From Imbroritus primus (GTDB lineage Bacteria; Pseudomonadota; Gammaproteobacteria; Burkholderiales; Burkholderiaceae), in NCBI GenBank assembly GCA_000272025.2, contig AKCV02000023.1:62001-126000 (forward strand): a stretch of DNA of 64,000 bases, read 5' to 3'. The translations under genes were made by a program, and so were the position numbers. Positions 43,899 through 52,570 of the stretch are shown one piece after another. The notes beneath the pieces were generated by a model. It saw nothing but the letters and a program-made list of their open reading frames with translations, had not been told where the DNA came from and made no database searches. Position 1 is the first letter of the stretch, and each line of letters starts with the position of its first letter.

Positions 43899-44609
43899 AT
43901 GGACAACAAAGTGAATCCCTATGGTTTCGGCCATGCTGGTTCCACGAGCACCAGCGTTGGGGAAGTCCGCAACCGCGTGTTGCGCAACACCTACTGGCTG
44001 CTCGCCATTTCCATGGTGCCGACCGTGCTGGGCGCCTGGCTGGGCGTACAGATGGGGTTCTCGTTCTTCACGGGTAGCCCGTTCATTGGCTTCATTGTCT
44101 TCATGGCGGTCGCCTTCGGGTTCTTCTTCGCCATCGAGAAATTCAAGAATAGCAGCATGGGCGTGGTGCTCCTGTTGGGCTTTACGTTCTTCATGGGCCT
44201 GATGCTGTCGCGCCTGATCGGCTACACGCTGGGCAGTTTCACGAACGGCGGTACGCTGATCATGACGGCATTTGGCGGCACCGCGGCCATCCTCACCGTC
44301 ATGGCATCGATTGCCACCACGACCAAGCGTGATTTCTCGGGCCTGGGCAAATGGCTGATGATGGGCGTGCTGCTGATCATCGTGGCGGCCGTCGCCAACA
44401 TCTGGCTGCAGTTGCCGGCGCTGATGCTGACGATCTCGGTGCTGGCGATCGGCATTTTCTCGGCGTTCATCCTGTATGACGTGCAGCGCATCGTGAATGG
44501 CGGCGAAACCAACTACATCACGGCCACGCTTGCCATCTACCTGAACGTGTACAACATCTTCACCAACCTGCTGGCCTTGCTGGGCGTATTCGGCGGCAAC
44601 CGCGAATAA
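43899..44609 (+). CDS. Bax inhibitor-1/YccA family inner membrane protein
   Basis: A 236-residue multipass protein of the BI-1 (UPF0005/YccA-YbhL) family; E. coli YccA is a substrate and modulator of FtsH, and some members leak calcium. Seven hydrophobic helices are visible, beginning at about 31-50 (YWLLAISMVPTVLGAWLGV) and including FIGFIVFMAVAFGFFFAIEK, MGVVLLLGFTFFMGLMLSRL, LIMTAFGGTAAILTVMASIA, and WLMMGVLLIIVAAVANIWL. The family-specific C-terminal block IYLNVYNIFTNLLALLGVFGGNRE is intact. The start at 43899 follows AGGAG by 7 nt. It is monocistronic, with a strong terminator. Confidence 0.93.
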   Translation: MDNKVNPYGFGHAGSTSTSVGEVRNRVLRNTYWLLAISMVPTVLGAWLGVQMGFSFFTGSPFIGFIVFMAVAFGFFFAIEKFKNSSMGVVLLLGFTFFMGLMLSRLIGYTLGSFTNGGTLIMTAFGGTAAILTVMASIATTTKRDFSGLGKWLMMGVLLIIVAAVANIWLQLPALMLTISVLAIGIFSAFILYDVQRIVNGGETNYITATLAIYLNVYNIFTNLLALLGVFGGNRE

Positions 44610-44626
44610 CCCTCGTGCAGCAGATC

Positions 44627-44659
44627 AACAAAAAGCCGGCTGAAGCCGGCTTTTTGTTT
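44627..44659 (+). terminator. Intrinsic terminator after the Bax-inhibitor-1 gene
   Basis: ACAAAAAGCCGGC (44628-44640) / GCCGGCTTTTTGT (44645-44657) with a TGAA tetraloop and T-tract. A-tracts on the other side let it work for the convergent rlmD transcript as well. Confidence 0.92.
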
Positions 44660-44729
44660 GGGTGCTGGAACGGAAAACCGCTTTGAGGCAATCAGTCTCT
44701 CCAGCTTCGTGCAGGCGGCTCCGCCCTGC

Positions 44730-46175
44730 TCACGCCGCAGCCGGCTTGCTACCGCTCCCTTCCCGGATACGCTCGAAGACAGCAATGGATTCGACATGCG
44801 AAGTGTGCGGGAACATGTTGACCACGCCGGTCTGCTGCAACGCATACCCCGCCTCGTGCACCAGCAACGACGCATCGCGTGCCAGCGTGGCCGGATTGCA
44901 GGACACATAGACGATCCGCTGCGGCAACACGCCGCTGCCGCGCTGATGCAGGGCAGCCAAGGCCGTGACGACTTCCACGGCACCTTCGCGCGGCGGATCG
45001 ATGAGCCATTTATCGAACGCGCCCAACGCCTCGACCGTGTCCGGGCCGATGTCGAACAGATTGCGCGAAGCAAATTGCGTCTTCTCCGCCAGCCCGTTGT
45101 GACGCGCGTTGTCCATGGCCCGCGTGGTCAGAGCCTCGCTGCCTTCGATCCCCATGACGAAGGACCCGCGCCGCGCCATCGGCAACGTGAAATTGCCGAT
45201 GCCGCAAAACAGGTCGAGCAGCCGATCCGTGGATTCGATCTGCAGCAAGCGCAGCGCCTTGCTCACCAGTACACGATTGATCTGGTGGTTGACCTGCGTG
45301 AAGTCGGTAGGACGGAACGGCATGACAATACCGAATTCCGGCAGTGTGTACGTGAGCGCCGGCCCCAGCGGGTGGAACGGACGCGCGCTCGCCGGCCCGT
45401 CGGGCTGCAACCAGAACTGGATGCCGTGCGTATCGGCAAACGCGCGCAGCGCGTCCTCGTCCGTTGATGTCAGTGGCTGCAGGATACGCAGCACCAGCGC
45501 AGTCACTTCTTCCCCAACCGCCAGTTCGATTTGTGGCATCCGCTCGCGCACCGACAGGTTTTCAATCAGCTTGCGCAGCGGCATCAGCAGCGCGGAGACA
45601 TGCGGCGGCAGGATCTCGCAACGCGTCATGTTGACGATGTAGCTGCTCTTCTTCTGGTGGAAGCCGATCAGCACGCCGCCCTTGCTGGGCACGTAGCGTA
45701 CCGACAGCCGGGCGCGGTAGCGGTAGCCCCAGCTCGGGCCTGCGATCGGCCGCATGATGCGGTCCGGGCGCAGGCGTGACAGATGCACGAGATTGTCTTC
45801 GAGCACCCGCTGCTTGAAGGCAACCTGCGCCACGGCATCCGCGTGTTGCATCGAACAGCCGCCGCAGGTACCGAAGAATTCGCATTTTGGTGTGACGCGG
45901 ATGGTCGTCGGGCGGACGATCTCCTCCAGTTCGGCCAATTCAAAGCGCCTTTTGCTGCGGTAGGTGCGGTAGCGCACCCGCTCGCCCGGCAGCGCGCCCT
46001 CGACGAATACGACCTTGCCCGGCGTGCCGTCCGGATTGGCCAACCGCCCGACGCCACGTCCCTCGATATCGCACGACTCGATATCCATCTGCCCATCGGG
46101 CAAATCAGGGGAAGGTGCCACTGGCAAGGCAGCTATGGGGTCGGCCGCCTCGGGTGAATCAATAAATTTGAACAT
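44730..46175 (-). CDS. rlmD: 23S rRNA (uracil(1939)-C(5))-methyltransferase RlmD
   Basis: Methylates U1939 of 23S rRNA. The 481 residues hold an N-terminal TRAM domain (MDIESCDIEGRGVGRLANPDG), the iron-sulfur cysteines C98-x5-C104-x2-C107 (CEFFGTCGGCSMQH) plus a fourth in MTRCEIL, and a methyltransferase domain with DLFCGIGNFTLPMA. The catalytic motif is VYVSCNPATLARD. An acidic/Ala/Pro-rich extension of about 28 residues precedes TRAM. It is convergent with the Bax-inhibitor-1 gene and follows the exonuclease gene. Confidence 0.95.
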   Translation of the reverse strand: MFKFIDSPEAADPIAALPVAPSPDLPDGQMDIESCDIEGRGVGRLANPDGTPGKVVFVEGALPGERVRYRTYRSKRRFELAELEEIVRPTTIRVTPKCEFFGTCGGCSMQHADAVAQVAFKQRVLEDNLVHLSRLRPDRIMRPIAGPSWGYRYRARLSVRYVPSKGGVLIGFHQKKSSYIVNMTRCEILPPHVSALLMPLRKLIENLSVRERMPQIELAVGEEVTALVLRILQPLTSTDEDALRAFADTHGIQFWLQPDGPASARPFHPLGPALTYTLPEFGIVMPFRPTDFTQVNHQINRVLVSKALRLLQIESTDRLLDLFCGIGNFTLPMARRGSFVMGIEGSEALTTRAMDNARHNGLAEKTQFASRNLFDIGPDTVEALGAFDKWLIDPPREGAVEVVTALAALHQRGSGVLPQRIVYVSCNPATLARDASLLVHEAGYALQQTGVVNMFPHTSHVESIAVFERIREGSGSKPAAA

Positions 46176-46306
46176 ACAGCACTATCAGAATATGGGTTGT
46201 GACGCCGCGACAACGATGTCACATGGCGATGCGCCTCGATGAGAGCGTGGGAAGGCGCAGCGAAGCGCCTTCAGGTCCAACATGCACGACGAAGCAGCCG
46301 GAGAGC

Positions 46307-47152
46307 TTACGATTCGCTTTCGAGAAGCTGCTCGAGCTGGGCCTGCAAGGTGGGATCGAAACCTTCGAGGTACTCGCCCCAATGTTCGCCGGCTTCGGCT
46401 GCCAGCGTCTCCTGTACGAAGGCAACCTCCTTGAGGAACTCGGCCTGCGTGAAGCCGCCGCGCATCAGCTGGAAACGGCAGTAGACCAGGTACGTGTTGA
46501 CAACGTCGGTCTCGCAGTATGCCCGAATCGCCGGCAGCTCGCCTTGCTGGTAGGCTTCCCACACCTTGCTGCCGTCCATGCCGAGTTTTCCCGGAAAGCC
46601 GCACAGGCGTGCGAGCTCATCCAGCGGTGCGCTCGCGCGCGGCTGGTACATGGCCAGCAAGTCCATCAAATCCAGGTGCCGCATGTGGTACCGGCTGATG
46701 TAGTTGTTCCACTTGAAATCACGGCTGTCGACATCGCCGCCGTCGCCCATCTCCCAGTAACGCGGCGCGGTCACGCCATGCACCATGGCGCGATAATGCA
46801 GGACCGGCAGGTCGAAACCGCCGCCATTCCAGGAAACCAGTTGCGGCGTGTATTTCTCGATCAGCTCGAAGAATTTCTGGATCAGCGTGGCTTCGTCGTC
46901 TTCGGGACGGCCTAGCGAGCCCACATGGAAGACGGGTGTGCCATCGCGCTGGTTGCGACGCATGACACAGGAAATGGCAGCGATTCGCTGCAGGTAATGC
47001 GGCATGAAATCACTACCGGTCTTTTCACGGCGCGCCGCAAAGGCCAGATCCGCGATCTCCGCGTCGCTGAGTGTCGCCGCATGGCCGTGCAAGCGGCGCA
47101 AGCCAGCTACATCGGGAATCGTCTCGATGTCAAAAACCAGAACAGGGGTCAT
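46307..47152 (-). CDS. PolB-like 3'-5' exonuclease family protein
   Basis: A 281-residue protein of the DnaQ/PolB-like 3'-5' exonuclease (RNase H fold) superfamily. The metal-site motifs are Exo[10 protein letters not shown] (6-14; Asp and Glu), ExoII in [17 protein letters not shown], and ExoIII around [20 protein letters not shown]. Such proteins are annotated 'predicted 3'-5' exonuclease related to the exonuclease domain of PolB'; the in-cell substrate is unknown. The start ATG overlaps the rpoS stop (ATGA), so it is translated with rpoS and may be stationary-phase linked by position. Confidence 0.88.
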   Translation of the reverse strand: MTPVLVFDIETIPDVAGLRRLHGHAATLSDAEIADLAFAARREKTGSDFMPHYLQRIAAISCVMRRNQRDGTPVFHVGSLGRPEDDEATLIQKFFELIEKYTPQLVSWNGGGFDLPVLHYRAMVHGVTAPRYWEMGDGGDVDSRDFKWNNYISRYHMRHLDLMDLLAMYQPRASAPLDELARLCGFPGKLGMDGSKVWEAYQQGELPAIRAYCETDVVNTYLVYCRFQLMRGGFTQAEFLKEVAFVQETLAAEAGEHWGEYLEGFDPTLQAQLEQLLESES

Positions 47153-48342
47153 AGTACGGCGTCCTTGCGCACGCCCTGGGATGCAAAATGGCGCTTGAGC
47201 TTGACCAGCGCTTCCTGCTGGATCTGCCGCACGCGTTCGCGGGTCAGACCCATCTCGTCGGCCAGTTCTTCAAGCGTTGCAGGTTCAATATGGTTGAGTC
47301 CGAAGCGCCGCTCGATGACATAGCGGTGCTTGTCGGTCAGCTTACCGAGCCACGCCTTCATCAGGTGCTCGAGTTCGCGATGTGCGACTTCCTGGTCAGG
47401 GGCGGCGCCATGCTCATCGGACAGGAAATCAAGCAGGCTGGAGCCGGGATCGAGATCGAACGGTGTATCGAGCGAAGTCGTGTGTTCGTTGAGCCCGAGG
47501 ATGTCCTGCACTTCGTCGGCAGTCTTGCCGAGCAGGTGCGCGATATCCTCATGACTGGCATCGCGGCCATCGCCACCACTTTTCTCAAGATGGCGCTTGG
47601 CACGCAAGACCTGGTTCAGTTCGCGAATGACGTGCACGGGCAGGCGCACCGTCCGCGCCTGATTCATGATGGCGCGCTCGATGCTCTGGCGGATCCACCA
47701 CGTCGCGTAAGTGGAAAAACGGAAGCCGCGCTCCGGGTCGAATTTTTCGATGGCGTGCATCAGGCCGAGGTTGCCCTCCTCGATCAGGTCGAGCAGCGGC
47801 ACGCCGCGGTTCAGGTAGCCCTTGGCAATGCTGACGACGAGACGCAGGTTGCGCTCGATCATCGTCTGGCGCGCATGGAAATCACCCTGGCGCGCGAGCG
47901 TGGAGAAGTGGAGTTCCTCCGGTGCCGACAGCAGCGGCTTGATGCTGATGCGATTCAGGTAATGCTGCACCGTATCGGCAGCGAGTTCGGTATGCAGCGT
48001 CGAGCGGAAGTCATCCTCGGCACGGGCCGGCGTATCGGCATCGCCGCTCTCTTCTTCCTCGTCGTCGGCGCGCGCGTCTTCGGCGTCATCGCCATCGTCG
48101 TGATCCTCGCCATGGTCTTCGGCGTGATCCTCCAGGACATGCTCGTGCAGATCAGCACCCTCCACAAGCGCATCCGCCGTCAGCACGCCGTCTTCGTGCT
48201 CCCCGACAGCCACCAGGACCTCGTCCTGCGTGTCCGTGCGCTTGTTGGTGCGCGTCTTGCTGCGGGCACGCGTCAGCGCCGGTTCGGCCGCGACACCCTC
48301 GGAACCGGGGCTGGAAGGGCGATTGGCTTTCTGACGGGGCAT
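47149..48342 (-). CDS. rpoS: RNA polymerase sigma factor RpoS
   Basis: Sigma-38, master regulator of the general stress and stationary-phase response. The 397 residues have regions 1.2-4: [16 protein letters not shown] (about 123-138), region 2 with [61 protein letters not shown], and region 4 helix-turn-helix ([29 protein letters not shown]). An N-terminal tail of about 110 residues, strongly acidic and His-containing at 49-111 ([19 protein letters not shown]), makes it longer than the E. coli protein (330). The gene starts 6 bp after nlpD; promoters inside nlpD, as in enterics, are likely but not resolved. Confidence 0.96.
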   Translation of the reverse strand: MPRQKANRPSSPGSEGVAAEPALTRARSKTRTNKRTDTQDEVLVAVGEHEDGVLTADALVEGADLHEHVLEDHAEDHGEDHDDGDDAEDARADDEEEESGDADTPARAEDDFRSTLHTELAADTVQHYLNRISIKPLLSAPEELHFSTLARQGDFHARQTMIERNLRLVVSIAKGYLNRGVPLLDLIEEGNLGLMHAIEKFDPERGFRFSTYATWWIRQSIERAIMNQARTVRLPVHVIRELNQVLRAKRHLEKSGGDGRDASHEDIAHLLGKTADEVQDILGLNEHTTSLDTPFDLDPGSSLLDFLSDEHGAAPDQEVAHRELEHLMKAWLGKLTDKHRYVIERRFGLNHIEPATLEELADEMGLTRERVRQIQQEALVKLKRHFASQGVRKDAVL

Positions 48343-48348
48343 AGCCGC

Positions 48349-49149
48349 TCACTGTGGTGGCAGGAACCGCATCGGGTCGATAGGTTTCCCGTTTTGTCGG
48401 ACCTCGAAATGGAGCTTGACGCGATCGGAATCGCTGCTGCCCATTTCGGCGATTTTCTGTCCCTTTCTGACGGCGGCTTGTTCGGTTACTACAACTTGAT
48501 CGTTGTTGCCGTACGCCGTCAGATAGGTGTCGTCATGTTTGATGATGACAAGATTACCGTAACCGCGCAAGGGGCCGACATGAATGACACGGCCATCCGC
48601 GGCGGCCAGGATGGGCGTACCGCGCGTGCCACCGATATCGATACCTTTATTCGCCTTGTCGTCAAAACGCGCGAGCATCGGCCCCTTGACCGGCCACGAC
48701 AGCGAGAGGCCCGTACTGGCTGCTGCGCTACCGCCTGCAGGCTCCCCGGAAGCCACCGGCGGCGCGTCGATTGGCCGGGCCTCGACGGTGCCTGGCGTCA
48801 CCGGCATTGACGAGACACCGCTGCTGGCGACACTGGCGCCCGGCGGCGCGACGCGCAATACCTGATCCACCTCGATCTGCGCGGGATTGGTGATGTTGTT
48901 CCAGGCGGCGACATCCCGATAGGACTGTCCATGCTCGAGCGCAATGCGATACAGGGTATCGCCACGCTTGACGCGATAGAACCCGGGCTGGACCGGTGCG
49001 AGCGGCGCACCGGTGATGGTGGTGCCGCGCCCTGTACGGTCGACCACCGGAGCCGGCATGGGGGATGATGCGCAAGCGGCGAGAAGAGCACTGAGCAGTG
49101 CAGTCAGGGCAAGCAGCCCACCTCGGGAGGAACGGATCGATGTCGTCAT
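48349..49149 (-). CDS. nlpD: NlpD-like lipoprotein, LysM plus degenerate LytM domain
   Basis: Envelope activator of the cell-division amidase AmiC. The 266 residues start at 49149 with a lipoprotein signal (GLLALTALLSALLAAC, Cys26), a LysM domain (about 58-102; YRVKRGDTLYRIALEHGQSYRDVAAWNNI) and a C-terminal LytM/M23 domain (about 160-262). Zinc ligands of active LytM enzymes are missing: the HxxxD position reads NKGIDIGG, and the HxH position reads HFE in LHFEVRQNG. It is therefore a regulator rather than a peptidase, as known for NlpD and EnvC. It lies between pcm and rpoS in the classic order. Confidence 0.93.
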   Translation of the reverse strand: MTTSIRSSRGGLLALTALLSALLAACASSPMPAPVVDRTGRGTTITGAPLAPVQPGFYRVKRGDTLYRIALEHGQSYRDVAAWNNITNPAQIEVDQVLRVAPPGASVASSGVSSMPVTPGTVEARPIDAPPVASGEPAGGSAAASTGLSLSWPVKGPMLARFDDKANKGIDIGGTRGTPILAAADGRVIHVGPLRGYGNLVIIKHDDTYLTAYGNNDQVVVTEQAAVRKGQKIAEMGSSDSDRVKLHFEVRQNGKPIDPMRFLPPQ

Positions 49150-49273
49150 ATCTTCTTGTATGCAGGTGAATCTGGTGACACGGTTGTCCGGTGGAGTCGC
49201 CACGACGCTGTATCGACTGCCATCCATGACCGGACACGGTACTGCACTCAGGATCTGCCGGCTGGGGGCATTC

Positions 49274-50209
49274 CTAAACTATTCCCGATTTTAACGGAAC
49301 AAAAAATACCGCTTCAAGCGCGGTCCGGTGAAACTGGTAGCGGCTCCGGCGCTCGATCAGCAGCAGTTGCTGCCGCACCCCGCCATCCCGGCCACTATCA
49401 CCGCCGCCCGCCGCTACGACCGGCGCAATCAACCGGCCACCGACCGATAGCTGGTCCAGCAGCGCCTGGGGAATCTCCATGCCCGCCGCAGCCAGGATAA
49501 TTGCGTCGAACGGCGCAGCCTGCGGCAATCCGACCATGCCGTCGCCATAGTGCAATCGAACGTTGGGCAGCCGTAGCGGCCGAAGGTTCGATTTTGCTTT
49601 CTCGTGCAATGGTCGAATCCGCTCGATCGAATACACCTCGTCAGCAACAAGGCTCAGCACCGCAGCCTGGTAGCCGCAGCCCGTCCCGATCTCCAGAACC
49701 TTGCCAAGACGGCTGCCAGACATGCGTCCCTGGCGCAGCAACTCGATCATGCGCGCGACCACCGAAGGCTTGGAAATGGTCTGCTGATGGCCAATCGGCA
49801 ATGCCGCGTCTTCATACGCCTGGGACGCCAGGCCGCCATCGATGAACAGGTGGCGCGGGACCGTACCCACGGCTGCCAGCACCAGTTCATCCCGGATCTG
49901 ACTCTTGCGCAGCCGGCCAACGAGCGCCTGGCGCGCGCGATCGGAAGCCATGCCGCCGCCCGCCACGCTCGCGTTGCGTGTCTGCTGGTTCACCGCGCTC
50001 TCGGGCGCCGGCGGACGTACCGGTGCAGGCGCACGGGCGACCGGCGTACGTGCCGGACTGGCCGGGCGTGCCGGCGTGGCGGTTGCTGCCGCCGGGCGGC
50101 TGCCTGTCGCATGCACGCCGGCCGAGACGCGCGGCTTCTCGACGGTCTTGGGCCGTGGCGTGACAACCGCATCCAGCGGCAGCGGGAATTTGCGCTTGGC
50201 CGCTGTCAC
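49274..50209 (-). CDS. pcm: Protein-L-isoaspartate O-methyltransferase
   Basis: Repairs isoaspartyl damage in ageing proteins with S-adenosylmethionine. The 311 residues contain the core enzyme from about 87 on ([37 protein letters not shown]), with substrate loop [18 protein letters not shown] and SAM motif [16 protein letters not shown]. An extra N-terminal region of about 85 residues is Ala/Pro/Arg-rich and probably unstructured; enteric Pcm has only about 208 residues. The start is a GTG at 50209, or alternatively the ATG of the core at about residue 87. It sits between surE and nlpD. Confidence 0.93.
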   Translation of the reverse strand: MTAAKRKFPLPLDAVVTPRPKTVEKPRVSAGVHATGSRPAAATATPARPASPARTPVARAPAPVRPPAPESAVNQQTRNASVAGGGMASDRARQALVGRLRKSQIRDELVLAAVGTVPRHLFIDGGLASQAYEDAALPIGHQQTISKPSVVARMIELLRQGRMSGSRLGKVLEIGTGCGYQAAVLSLVADEVYSIERIRPLHEKAKSNLRPLRLPNVRLHYGDGMVGLPQAAPFDAIILAAAGMEIPQALLDQLSVGGRLIAPVVAAGGGDSGRDGGVRQQLLLIERRSRYQFHRTALEAVFFVPLKSGIV

Positions 50210-50261
50210 TGTGCGGCTCCCGCCACGGAGTCAAGCCATGCGGCCGTCATCGCGAAGCACG

Positions 50262-51014
50262 TCACCGGGTCCACCTGGCGACATCGGCCATTTGCTGGGT
50301 GTGGGTCAAATCGAGCTGCAATGGCGTCATCGATACGAAACCATTCGCCGTCGCATGAAAATCTGTCCCTTCGGACGCATCGCGCGCATCCCCTGCCGGA
50401 CCGATCCAGTAGATCGGCTCACCACGGGGGTTAGCCTGGCGAATTACCGGCTGTGACGGATGGCGCTTGCCAAGCCGCGTGGCACGCCAGCCTTGCAGCT
50501 CGGCGTACGGTACGCTCGGGATATTGACGTTGATCAGGCACGGCGCCTCGAGCGGCTCGGCGATGTAGCGCTCGACGATCTCGCGTGCCACGCGCGCCGC
50601 CGTATCGAGATGCGCCCACCCCTTGTCGACCTGCGAGAAGGCAAACGACGGGATCCCGAACAAGAAACCTTCGATGGCTGCCGCCACGGTTCCGGAATAG
50701 AGCACGTCCTCGCCCATGTTCTGCCCCTGGTTGATGCCGGACACCACCAGGTCGGGACGTGTCTCGAGCAGCCCCGTCAATGCGATGTGCACCGAATCGG
50801 TGGGTGTACCGTTGACGAACCGGAAACCATCCTGGATACCACCACTGGCTTCGAAGATCGACAGCGGGCGTTGCAGGGTGAGGGAGTTGGAAGCGCCGCT
50901 GTGATTCTGCTCGGGCGCGATCACGGTCACGCGCCCCAGCGGCGCAAGCGCGGCATGCAACGCGGCCAGGCCGGGGGCCAGATAACCGTCGTCGTTGGCG
51001 ATGAGGATATGCAT
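50262..51014 (-). CDS. surE: 5'/3'-nucleotidase SurE
   Basis: Stationary-phase survival phosphatase acting on nucleoside 5'- and 3'-monophosphates. The 250 residues begin [16 protein letters not shown] (metal ligands Asp8, Asp9), followed by the Ser of [15 protein letters not shown] and the Asn of [22 protein letters not shown], completing the metal site. The ATG at 51014 matches the conserved N terminus; the frame stays open upstream, but as antisense of the divergent oxidoreductase region. It heads surE-pcm-nlpD-rpoS. Confidence 0.96.
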   Translation of the reverse strand: MHILIANDDGYLAPGLAALHAALAPLGRVTVIAPEQNHSGASNSLTLQRPLSIFEASGGIQDGFRFVNGTPTDSVHIALTGLLETRPDLVVSGINQGQNMGEDVLYSGTVAAAIEGFLFGIPSFAFSQVDKGWAHLDTAARVAREIVERYIAEPLEAPCLINVNIPSVPYAELQGWRATRLGKRHPSQPVIRQANPRGEPIYWIGPAGDARDASEGTDFHATANGFVSMTPLQLDLTHTQQMADVARWTR

Positions 51015-51089
51015 GGCGAGATTGTAACCGACCGTCCATGACGAATCGCACAGCTGCGGGGAAAAAAGCCGGCACAGCGGCAAAGGAGT

Positions 51090-51103
51090 AGAACGACCGT
51101 TCT
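51090..51103. promoter_or_regulatory. Palindromic operator candidate upstream of the quinone oxidoreductase
   Basis: AGAACG-AC-CGTTCT, a perfect 6-2-6 palindrome in the surE/oxidoreductase divergent gap, 50 bp before the GTG start. Its size and CG-NN-CG spacing fit TetR-family operators. It lies just upstream of an A/T-rich stretch with -10-like TATACG and TACACT sequences. Confidence 0.5.
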
Positions 51104-51152
51104 TTTTATACGTTACACTTTTTGCTCCATCTAACGATATGACGGAGTTGCC

Positions 51153-52127
51153 GTGAAAGCCGTAGTGTGCAAAGCGTGGGGACCTCCCGAATCCCTGGTC
51201 GTCGAAGATCTGCCGGACCTGACGCCCGACGCGGGAGAGGTCGTCATCGACGTAAAGGCTGCCGGCGTGAATTTTCCTGACGTCCTGATCATCCAGAACA
51301 AGTACCAGAACAAACCCCAGCTGCCGTTTACGCCTGGCGCGGAAGTGTCGGGCATCGTGCGCGCCGTTGGCGCTGGCGTCACTCACGTGGCCCCCGGGGA
51401 CGCAGTCATGGCCTACGTCGGCGTGGGCGCATTCGCAACGCAGGTACGCACAGCCGGTGCGCTTGTCATGCCCATACCCGAGGGACTCGATTTCGAAACG
51501 GCGGCAGCATTTACCCTCACCTACGGCACGTCCTATCACGCCTTGGTCGACCGGGGACAGTTACGTGCCAGTGAAACGCTGCTGGTCCTCGGTGCAGCAG
51601 GCGGCGTGGGGATCGCCGCCATCGAAATCGGCAAGGCGCTCGGTGCACGCGTGATCGCCGCCGCCTCGACCGAGGCCAAGCTTGCTGTCTGCCGCGAACA
51701 CGGCGCTGACGAAACCATTAATTACAGCAACGAGGATCTGCGAGAACGACTCAAGGCGCTGACGGGCGGAAACGGCCCCGATGTCATTTACGATCCCGTC
51801 GGCGGCGACTATGCTGAACCCGCTTTCCGCTCGATCGCTTGGGGCGGCCGCTATCTGGTCGTGGGTTTTGCGAATGGTGAGATCCCGCGCCTGCCTTTAA
51901 ATCTTCCACTACTCAAAGGTGCATCCCTGGTCGGCGTGTTCCGGGGAGAGTTCGCGCGTCGCCATCCGGACACCAATCGCACCAATTTCGCCGCCATGCA
52001 TGCTTGGATCCGGTCCGGCAAACTACGCCCGCACGTCTCTGCACGCTACCGACTGGACGAAACCGCGCAGGCGCTCAAGGACATGGAGGCCCGCAAGGTC
52101 AGTGGCAAGCTTGTGATCGTGCCCTGA
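51153..52127 (+). CDS. NADPH:quinone oxidoreductase family protein (zinc-free MDR)
   Basis: A 324-residue medium-chain dehydrogenase/reductase of the quinone oxidoreductase group. It has the GroES-like N-terminal domain ([51 protein letters not shown]) and the nucleotide-binding motif [20 protein letters not shown] (about 147-166). The structural-zinc cysteines of alcohol dehydrogenases are absent. The start is a GTG at 51153 with GGAG 9 nt upstream. Relatives reduce quinones or enoyl-CoA/enoyl-thioesters; the substrate here is not determined. A palindromic operator candidate precedes it. Confidence 0.88.
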   Translation: MKAVVCKAWGPPESLVVEDLPDLTPDAGEVVIDVKAAGVNFPDVLIIQNKYQNKPQLPFTPGAEVSGIVRAVGAGVTHVAPGDAVMAYVGVGAFATQVRTAGALVMPIPEGLDFETAAAFTLTYGTSYHALVDRGQLRASETLLVLGAAGGVGIAAIEIGKALGARVIAAASTEAKLAVCREHGADETINYSNEDLRERLKALTGGNGPDVIYDPVGGDYAEPAFRSIAWGGRYLVVGFANGEIPRLPLNLPLLKGASLVGVFRGEFARRHPDTNRTNFAAMHAWIRSGKLRPHVSARYRLDETAQALKDMEARKVSGKLVIVP

Positions 52128-52149
52128 CCGCTCTCTCCAGCTTGGGAGC

Positions 52150-52199
52150 CACGACTGCACGACAGGCAAGTCCGCATGATTGCGGTCGTGCCAGTCGTG
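52150..52199. terminator. 50-nt imperfect hairpin between convergent genes
   Basis: Outer arms CACGACTG (52150-52157) / CAGTCGTG (52192-52199), inner arms CACGAC (52158-52163) / GTCGTG (52185-52190) with a 1-nt bulge, and an apical CCGCA-TGAT-TGCGG stem. It starts 22 bp after the oxidoreductase stop and ends 4 bp before the stop of the 31-aa ORF on the other strand. No T-tail. Confidence 0.5.
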
Positions 52200-52203
52200 A
52201 CGA

Positions 52204-52299
52204 CTACCAGCCCAGCAGATCGGTGTTGAACGTGAGCCATCCAGCCAGGAATAACACCGAGGCAATCAGAAACTGCTTCCAGAACGTCTTATCGAACAT
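52204..52299 (-). CDS. Small single-span membrane protein, 31 aa
   Basis: An ATG at 52299 is preceded by GGAGAG with 8-10 nt spacing and opens a 31-codon frame ending in TAG. The product begins MFDKTFWKQFLIASVLFLAG and ends with WLTFNTDLLGW. A Lys-containing start is followed by a hydrophobic helix at about 10-22, so it should be an N-in inner-membrane protein. It lies alone on the minus strand, between the oxidoreductase gene (convergent) and the LysR gene, and stops 4 bp from a long hairpin. Composition, start context and isolation argue for a real gene. I do not recognise a family and no function can be assigned. Confidence 0.65.
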   Translation of the reverse strand: MFDKTFWKQFLIASVLFLAGWLTFNTDLLGW

Positions 52300-52570
52300 T
52301 TCGACAACTCTCCAATCTTGCGCGCATGGCGCATGAATCCTGCGATCAGCCTGACAGCACAACGCGATTGCCAGACCCGCTCCGCGGCACGTCTTCGCCC
52401 CTCCGGACGAAGCCTCTGTGCAGTCTCCAGCGGAGCGAGGTTGCGATGGTTTGCCGGTACCTTAGACACTCCACGCACTTATCGGCACTTTCTTTTCATC
52501 CGGATGCCCCCGCCTTCTGCCAGCAGGCAACTTTCCGGTGTGCACCCAAAACATGGCGGTTAATTGCATT

